A program made the position numbers and the translations under genes. A model generated the notes under the pieces. It did not search any database. It saw nothing but the letters and a program-made list of their open reading frames with translations, and had not been told where the DNA came from. Shown here in pieces: positions 56,876 through 64,000 of a stretch of 64,000 nucleotides of DNA (position 1 is the first letter of the stretch; each line of letters opens with the position of its first letter). The stretch comes from Rhynchospora pubera (lineage: Eukaryota > Streptophyta > Magnoliopsida > Poales > Cyperaceae): positions 130,613,657-130,677,656 of the forward strand of contig CM051459.1 in NCBI GenBank assembly GCA_028095005.1, given 5' to 3'.

Positions 56876-57967
56876 CTCTATATATTACGCGTACTTCAAA
56901 CTTAATCTGTATAAAAAGTCTTGTATATAATTCACACTTTTTTCAATAAATAATGATCTTTATTAGATAAACAGACGAAATTGAATAATTTTTGCCTTAA
57001 AAACTAAAAACTCTTTCCTTTATCAGAAATATTCCACGGTTGACCGAGTTAAGTGCAATCTAGCCTGCTTTTCTTAACAGAATGTCATATAAGCAAACTT
57101 ATATCTCATCTGAAACTAACCAACTTTGATGATATCGTCTCTGACAATGTCCCATTGCGTATCTCCATAAAAAAGAAAAAGGAAAGAAACAAATAGTTAC
57201 TACACGAAAAAATAGGACCCAAAAAAAAAAAAATCAAAATTTGAACATCCACCGTGCCAAGAAGAGACCTGAAATGGCAATGGCAAAGGTTTTCAGTCCT
57301 CTTGCTAAAATAATTACAATACTTTATGACAGCTTCAATAAAATAATGCAACAAATGAGTAGCCTTCAGAAGATCCAAATTTCCAAATTAAAACCCGGAT
57401 AATCTGGATGTTCTCTTTAAATGTTTGACAATGCAACTCTAATTCGTATCTGTATATGCATTTTTTTTGTGCTAATGCCAACGACTTTGAATACAAATTA
57501 TTTTTTTTTATGAATATAAACAGCATATTTACGAATACACATAGCATATACGGATGCAGAGGAAATAAATAAATAAATATCAATTGTGTTTTGTAGCCCT
57601 GCCCCAAGCCCCCAACCCCACCTTAAACCCAATCAAATTTTTGAGTTGTGAGAAATTTCCTTTTACATTTTTTATTTTGACTACCATTTCATCCCAAAAC
57701 TTCAACTTCGTCATGATACCAGTTTAAATTAACGAACTTGAACTTTCAAATAAAAAAAAAACTTAAACGAACTTGTGCTACATAACTAATAATTCAAACT
57801 TCTGTTTTATGTGATTTTTTTCACAAGTTGTTTTAAACCAATATTAATTAACAGAACTGTTTTCTTACTTTTGTACTAAAATGCGCGATGACTTTATAAA
57901 GTCTTTATTGCTCCAAAAAATGGCTATGGATAAATTAAACCATTCATCAATTTACCGCTCATCTTCT

Positions 57968-58114
57968 ATAAGGCTCCGTTTGGATAGGTGTGGGAAGAAG
58001 GGAAGAAGCATTGGGAAGTGTATAACTTTGTGAAGAGTTTGGATCGTTTATAATTTTTTTTTCTTCTTCTTCCTTCTTCTTCTTCTTTCTTCCAACGATC
58101 CAAACGCACCCTAC
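57968..58114. mobile_element. Small MITE with GTTTGGAT termini
   Basis: AGGCTCCGTTTGGAT on the left and TAGGGTGCGTTTGGAT on the right (reverse complement) are inverted; GAAGAAGGGAAGAAG mirrors CTTCTTCCTTCTTC inside. The duplication is unclear. Confidence 0.55.
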
Positions 58115-58508
58115 AATTTCACCAGCTGGGTTGCATATTGTCATCACCTTAAAGACAAATACTAAAATTCTGATTTTTCTATGTAATAACAAAACTTACC
58201 TATATATATTAGATATGCATTTTGAAGTAACATGAGCTTAATACGAACAAGTGATATATATATGATTTTTAAGATATGTTAATTGCCTTTGACGATCTTC
58301 GTAACAGGTTAAAAAAGGTTTGGTTTCGTTGAAAACTGTTTAATGCGACTAAAGTTCCAATAATAAATTCAACATTTACCTTTATAGTTTATATTTACTA
58401 AACATAACTTTCTTTTTCATAATGATTTTCCGGCACTTGGTTAGTCTTATATCGATGAATTTGTTACGTAGGTTACTTACATGTCCGATGAATTTTGAAT
58501 TTTCAAAT

Positions 58509-59784
58509 TTAATAACAGCCAAAATGGAATGTACAAGTTAAGAATAAGAGATGTAAGAATATGTAATAGGTACCACAAGCAGCTAGAGTTGCCAAGAAAC
58601 ATGGTAGTTCAGTTCTAGGAGCCAAAGCAGTAAGTCCTGCATATACACATGGGATAAAAAAAAGTAACTAAGAATCACAAATGTTTTTATTCATACATGA
58701 ATTGTGGAGTTCCAGTCAAAGGAAAGAGAGAAAAATAATCTCATAAAATATAATATTTACCCAAAGAGTCACAATTTGAAGTCGAGTTCCAGTCACCACA
58801 AATGCAAACGTCGTCGTGTGTATCTTGATCATAACCGCAAACACCCCCGGTCGACCGGCATGCCCCGCAGAAACCGTCGTTGTTTTCAGGAAGTGAAAAT
58901 GAGAGCCTGAGACCATACGTCCATGCCCCAGGCCCAGGCGGGCGGAGCGGTGCCACACTGTATGCACTGCTGTACCCCTCGCACTGTAGGTGACTGATGT
59001 TTATCGACCTCACCGCTGCCGGTTCCACTGCACAGCACTCGGGTGGGTTGCTGTTGCCATATGCTGAGCTTCTTTTTCCACAGCAAAAGATCCCAATCAG
59101 AAATTTATAATATTTTTTTCATTAGGGAGAGAAATTTAGGTCTTTATAATGGTTGAAATTACAACATGTTTTCCTATTAATTACAATTGAATGTTTAAGT
59201 AATTAAATTGCACAATTAAATTGCACAAGTTGTCTCAATGTATTATCATTTTCCTACCTGACACCAGCTCCATCCCAAGCCGGGCACCTATAGTAGTCGT
59301 CACAGCTCATGCCAGAGACGTTGCTCCGGCAAGGCAGGTGTTTATTTGGAAATCCTTGGAAAAGTGGTGAACCTGAGCGGCAACCGAGCAGCATGAAGAT
59401 ATTGTCTTGGTCTGGTTGCAAGTACACAGCTCGCCATGGCTCTACCACAAACCCATTGCCACGGCCTTTTGGAGACCGGTCAAGGGTGTAACAGTCTGAC
59501 ATTGCCGGATCATGGAGTGTTATTCCATGGTATGCATAGTCTATATCCAAAACCCGGTACGATCCAGAAGGGATATGCATCATCAGAACACCATTCACGC
59601 AGAAGAGAAGATCCCGAAATCCTGCGTGACCACATCCCGGCCGGAGTGCAAATGGATAGTCAATTGTCAGATTGCCGCAGTATGAGCGGCAAGCGGTAAG
59701 AGGGACTCTGGCTGAAGCAAGTCTGAAGATGGCAGTGTGAAACAAAATTATTGTTATTAGTGATAGATGATGGATCATATTCAT
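58509..59784 (-). CDS. GUB_WAK / WAK_assoc secreted protein without kinase, 3 exons, 321 aa
   Basis: Exons 59258-59784, 58761-59071 and 58509-58636 total 966 nt. Residues 1-25 form a signal peptide (hydrophobic ITIILFHTAIF). Next is a cysteine-rich galacturonan-binding GUB_WAK domain (CGNLTIDYPFALRPGCGH), then the WAK_assoc C-terminal module ending CGACRSTGGVCGYD and CICGDWNSTSNCD. The last exon gives a hydrophobic tail (ELPCFLATLAACGTYYIFLHLLFLT in outline) that could be a membrane or GPI-type anchor. Proteins of this kind face the cell wall and may bind pectin. No kinase follows, so it is a receptor-like protein. It is divergently arranged with the PLAC8 gene, 1.1 kb away. The last exon is the least certain part. 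Confidence 0.83.
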
Positions 59785-60941
59785 GCTGGTGATGCAATGA
59801 AATAGCTAGATCTTGTTTGTTCTTGTGATTTGAGAGAGACGATTAAAGGAACTAAAGCAGGTTCACTATGATTTTGGTTCTTTGTTGCTTTATCTTTTCA
59901 ATCAGTCCTTTGAATTTTGTAAAAAGGAACATGAGAAACTTGATTCTTTGCTTCCTGGTGGGTGGATTGTATCAATGCACTTTTTCCTTTTGTACTCTCC
60001 TCTTTTATTTATTTTTTTTTGGTGATAATATAGTCTCTTCTTTTAAGACACTCAGTACAACACAAATATTCTCTTTTAAACCGTCTACATGGATTGAGCA
60101 GACTGTTGTTGCCAAAGTTCGAGCAGTTCAAAAAAAGAATTCATAAATCTGAATACCGTGTCCTGACACATATGCCATGTCACCGATTGAGTGCAAAAAT
60201 ATAATAAATACTTTGAAGGGCTGAAGGCCCAATGAAATGAAAAGGAGCTCATGGGCCAATTCTGCAACTGCATATCTGCAATAGTCTTGAACCTGTGAAT
60301 AAAAAAAGGTCCAAGGACTCCTATGCATATTTCCATCCTCTCTTCTCCGAGCAAGCTATGTTAAAATTCAACGTGTGAAATCTGAAGTTGAGAAGAATTC
60401 TCGATTGATCAAAGCACGGATAGATCAAAAGGTACATTTTCCTGCCGATTTCAATTAGATCTTATCTTATCTTATCTATTGTTAGGCTCTGCTAGGGCAT
60501 AGCATGCTCTTAACCTTGGTACACTTCTATCATAAAGTTCTGAATAATCGGAAGGAAACAAGATATTGGTATTTTTCTAGGATTAGCCTGTTAGTATTTT
60601 TTCTTATTTTCTTATTGTTGGTTGGCTCTTTTTTCCCCTTAAAAAATATGAATAAAGTAAAAACTTTGCTAGGATTTGTGATTTGATTATTTTCTACAAA
60701 ATTAATGGCGCTTAATTCTGTTATATGCTTACTAAATCTGATGCAATTGAGTAACATCTGGCTAAGAATAAAACTAATAAAGATGTTTTTGCCAAAATGC
60801 TTGTTTAATGTATCATTGCTGACTCCGTACTTGCCTTAATTCTTAGCAAAAAGAGCCATCTGTTTATTCCTTTTGCGTTTTTATTATTATAGCTTATTAT
60901 AATTTTTTTTATTAAAGTTGTCTCTCATTGTTACTTAGAAA

Positions 60942-62379
60942 ATGGAAGAGAAAAGTGCCTATGTTCCACCAAAGTACATACCCATTAACAGTTCTGATGC
61001 TGGAACGATTATGGGTTCGGTTGATGAGGGTCTGCAAGCTTCAACAGGGGTCTTAAATCAGTGGTCTTCGGGACTTTGTGCTTGTTTTGATGACCCACAG
61101 AGCTGTATGATATTTTGTTTACTTGAGGCTTATTAAGTTTTACTTGATAAATGAACGACTGTAAACCCCAAATCATATTTACAATTCAGAGAGCCAGTCC
61201 TGTATAGAATAATCCCTTCAATAACTAAAGGCCCTTTCATCATACTCGTACACCAAAATATAAGATCAAAGAGCATTACACACTGGAGGATGAAATGTTG
61301 TTGTTAGTATAGTATGAAAGGGGGACCATTTATGGTATACTTTGACCAAGGCATGCTGTGTACTGACTCGTCTTTGTTAATTTCATTATGTAATGTGTCC
61401 ATTTGTGTCAGTAAAATTGTTATAACCTTCAAATGCACACTGGAAACTTCACCAAAAAGTTAAAATTATGGACCACCTTGTTTAGAAACTTAAAAGCATC
61501 GCTTGCTTCTTCTTGTGAAGACTCTACTAACCTAATCTAGGGTTGTTAATTCTAAAACAGTTACATTGTAAATTTTTAATTACAAATTATTATTCCTCCT
61601 TGATATTTTATTTTATTTTACATTATCTTTTGCTCTGTAGGTTGTTTAGGGACACTATGCCCATGTGTTTTATATGGAAAGAATGCTGAGTTCTTGGGAT
61701 CAGGCACAGCAAGTGGATCATGCACAACACACTGTTTATTGTGGGGCCTACTTGCTGGTGTCTCTTGCATCCTAACCGGTGGTGTCCTCTTGGTTCTAAT
61801 GCCAGGATGTACCATTGCATGCTGTGCTAGTCAGCACAGAAGAGCTCTACGAGAAAAATACAATCTCCCTGTATGTATTTATGTTGCTTTAATTAGTAGT
61901 ATCAAAGATGCTGTTTTTATGCATAGTATGACCACCAGTATGGTTAATTGCTCAAAATTTAAGTTTGACTGTGCTGTAGGGATGCATGTTTTGATTAATT
62001 ATTTAATGATCAGGCCCTTTGTACCTTACTTGAACCAGTATAGCTGTTACTGTGCTAATATTTATTGTCATTTTAAGTTGTAGTTGTGCTTGTTTGGTAT
62101 TTAATTATGAATCCTTTTCATTATAACTTCTCATTTCATGGTATAATAATTGGTATCAGCTGTGATACAGATTTATCATATGCACACGCCTTCTAATGTC
62201 TTTATTTTTTTTTTGTTCTAATATTTTTACAGGAGCAACCCTGCAATGATTATTGCACTCACTTGTGTTGCCACATGTGCGCCCTCTGCCAAGAGAATAG
62301 AGAGATTCGTCGTAGACCTGCCCACTCAGGTTCTTTGATTCCTGCTGTCTCTCCTCCTGAAGTTCAAACGATGCAATAA
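60942..62379 (+). CDS. PLAC8 / cell-number-regulator family protein, 3 exons, 179 aa
   Basis: Exons 60942-61104, 61641-61870 and 62233-62379 total 540 nt. The PLAC8 cysteine motif CCLGTLCPCVLYG follows the first junction. Two hydrophobic stretches (LLWGLLAGVSCILTGGVLLV and the GCTIACC region) and a cysteine-rich tail (CNDYCTHLCCHMCALCQE) follow. Members act in cation (for example cadmium or calcium) handling or organ size control at the plasma membrane. ATG 60942 is just after an acceptor-like TTACTTAG, and a donor-like AAAAGGTACAT at about 60430 suggests an upstream untranslated exon and leader intron. It converges on the MIZ1 gene, 0.5 kb away. Confidence 0.86.
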
Positions 62380-62877
62380 CATTCTTCTGACACTAGGAGG
62401 TGAATTGTTTGTGCTGATTTTATTATTATTTTGTAGTAATTTTTGCACTAAAAGAATTCTTATATTTTTTGTCCTGTGTAAGAAATAAATATTATTGTGA
62501 GATTTTAATACATTTCTCAAATATGCATAGTAGACTCTCAGTTCGTTCTGTGATTTTTTATCAGTTTTAATAAAATATCATGGTAGTGCCTAATGGTGAT
62601 TAATTCTTTCGAATAAATGCAGGGAGCAATTTATTATTTAACATCACAATAATAAACCTCATGCGAAGGACTACTGTTTGAATACTATATCAGAATCACT
62701 AGGATTTTGTTGTCCATAGAGCAAGCACATTATGGCATATGAAATAAGTCAAGATATTGAATTTGTGTCTATTTACACAATTTATTTAATTGGAGCTCAA
62801 GAAAAGACGACAATCACTACATTAGGAACAGAACCCATAAAAGATAACTGAAGAAGCTAAAATATTTACATCACTGA

Positions 62878-63810
62878 TCAAATCCTAACAAAGAAAATTG
62901 TTAGTTCAGGCCCACCATTGCCTTCTGGGTTTGTCATGTAGAACGTCTCTGAGTCCCTGGAGCCAACAACTCTGTCAAAGTGGGACCGCATATAGGTGAG
63001 CTCACCTTCAACTGGATCTGCCATGTCAGCTGGCAACACACCTGCACCAGCTGATGTTGCATGTAGCAACTGCATGACTCTGACATCAGCATCTGTAGGT
63101 TCTCTCCTCACTGCTGGTCCAATGCCTTTTCCATTTATAGATGCTGACCACAGTGGCTCCTCTAGGAGCCGGCATGCTGTAGAATCATTTTCGTGTTGTT
63201 GGTTTGGTGTTTTCTCACATTCAAGGGAAAGACGTAGGAGAGGGAAGTTCCTAAGGTCATGAAGGAAGCGAGATGTTGGAGAGGAGAGAGAAAGGAGCAG
63301 GAAGGGTCTTGAGCGGGGCTGTTCTTGGAAGGAGATGGATAGATGTGATCGTCTGTGGCCAAATATAGTGCCTGTGACCGAATGGCGAGAAGATGCAAAG
63401 CCAGGTAGAGGCAGGTGAGGCATCCGACAAGAAGAAGGATGGGGTAGGATTGGAAATGATCTAAATGCTGAACGTACAGAGCGAAATATTCGAGTCGGGC
63501 GTGAAGGATTCTTTTTATTTGATGGCTGAAGAAGCGTGATGGCGTCAAATGGGCTTGGTGTTCCCGGTGCGGTTGCTGGGTGGGTTGGAGTTTGGGGACA
63601 GACAGCGGCACCTGCAGCAATGCTGCCCTGAATGGAAGCTGAGGCGCCATTTATGGCCGGTAAAAGTGGAGGGTGTGGCATTTCCTGTGGGGTGCTAATG
63701 GCAGCTGCGGCAGCGGCGACGACGGTGGTCTGAGGAACTTTTTCTTTTTTGGTGCTTTTTTTGGGTATCTTCTTGTGAGTTTTTCGAGGAATAGGAGGTG
63801 AATTTTCCAT
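62878..63810 (-). CDS. MIZU-KUSSEI1-domain (DUF617) protein, intronless, 310 aa
   Basis: A single frame from ATG 63810 to the stop at 62878. The N-terminal ~115 residues are low-complexity (Lys, Pro, Ala). The MIZ1 domain fills the C-terminal half: GTIFGHRRSHLSISFQE, LLLSLSSPTSRFLHDL, LECEKTP, LLEEPLWSASINGKGIG, AVRREPTDADVRVMQLL, SAGAGVLP, ELTYMRSHFDRVVGSRDSE and the terminal GGPELTIFFVRI. MIZ1 itself is needed for root hydrotropism and associates with the ER; most relatives are uncharacterised. Being intronless is usual for the family. The start lies only 190 bp from the window edge, so the promoter is largely outside. Confidence 0.9.
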   Translation of the reverse strand: MENSPPIPRKTHKKIPKKSTKKEKVPQTTVVAAAAAAISTPQEMPHPPLLPAINGASASIQGSIAAGAAVCPQTPTHPATAPGTPSPFDAITLLQPSNKKNPSRPTRIFRSVRSAFRSFPILPHPSSCRMPHLPLPGFASSRHSVTGTIFGHRRSHLSISFQEQPRSRPFLLLSLSSPTSRFLHDLRNFPLLRLSLECEKTPNQQHENDSTACRLLEEPLWSASINGKGIGPAVRREPTDADVRVMQLLHATSAGAGVLPADMADPVEGELTYMRSHFDRVVGSRDSETFYMTNPEGNGGPELTIFFVRI

Positions 63811-64000
63811 TGGTTGATTTGAATGATGATTCTTGGCATTTGCGGCTGTTAGGATTCCTTGCAGTTTGGATAGGTGTGTTATTATTAGTTATTAATTAGA
63901 GTCCAAAAATAGCAAATGTGTTGCGAAATCTTTGCTGAGATGTGAGTGTAATACAGTTCATGAATTGGGGTGTTAGAGATTTTCAATCTTCATCTGATTT

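Noticed and set aside
1..64000. tRNA, rRNA or telomere repeats
   Set aside because: No cloverleaf-like gene with A/B boxes, rRNA segment or TTTAGGG array was seen; the only tRNA-related match is the 18-base primer site at 10013.

Overview
This is a plant nuclear window, most likely from a eudicot. It is AT-rich, its genes have short GT-AG introns, and its gene families are plant ones (plastid tryptophan synthesis, CPYC glutaredoxin, GUB_WAK, PLAC8, MIZ1/DUF617). All exon models below were assembled by hand; each chosen set of junctions keeps an open frame and gives a total length divisible by three.

Layout. About 1-42 kb is a transposon-dense block. It holds a diverged Mutator-like element with a solo LTR nested in it (about 0.4-5.35 kb), a small Mutator-like element (5.89-7.54 kb), and a hAT MITE and a LINE-type tail side by side (7.9-8.3 kb). 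Next is one complete, very young Ty3/gypsy Athila-type retrotransposon (8,333-22,425) with 1,675-bp LTRs that I could tell apart at only one base. Then come a series of TIR and foldback elements with one orphan dioxygenase exon (22.6-28.7 kb), a solo LTR with another solo LTR inside it (30,364-33,907), and a 5-kb Mutator-like element (35,657-40,643) carrying an apparently intact eight-exon plant mobile domain gene. From 42.6 kb onward the window is gene-bearing: a glutaredoxin (+), a TatB-like translocase subunit (+), an anthranilate phosphoribosyltransferase (-), a GUB_WAK/WAK_assoc protein (-), a PLAC8 protein (+) and a MIZ1-domain protein (-). MITEs and tandem repeats lie between them.

Most unusual signal. 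The Athila element carries about 50 copies of a short near-palindrome (half-site GGAACGG or GGGACGG, one central base, then the mirrored half). They sit in both LTRs, in the inter-domain linkers of Gag-Pol and in the non-coding spacers. They mostly come in pairs whose centres are 20-21 bp apart, about two helical turns, and a four-site cassette with spacing of about 21-13-20 recurs. An unrelated-looking motif built on TGCA palindromes occupies corresponding positions in the LTR of the nested solo element at 30.4-33.9 kb. This looks like a repeated protein-binding architecture with an element-specific sequence; that function is inference.

The element's pol has a TAG stop after RNase H and a frame change before integrase, although its LTRs are nearly identical. 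It was therefore either mobilised in trans or damaged very recently. Target-site duplications were read directly for most elements and are given in each entry.
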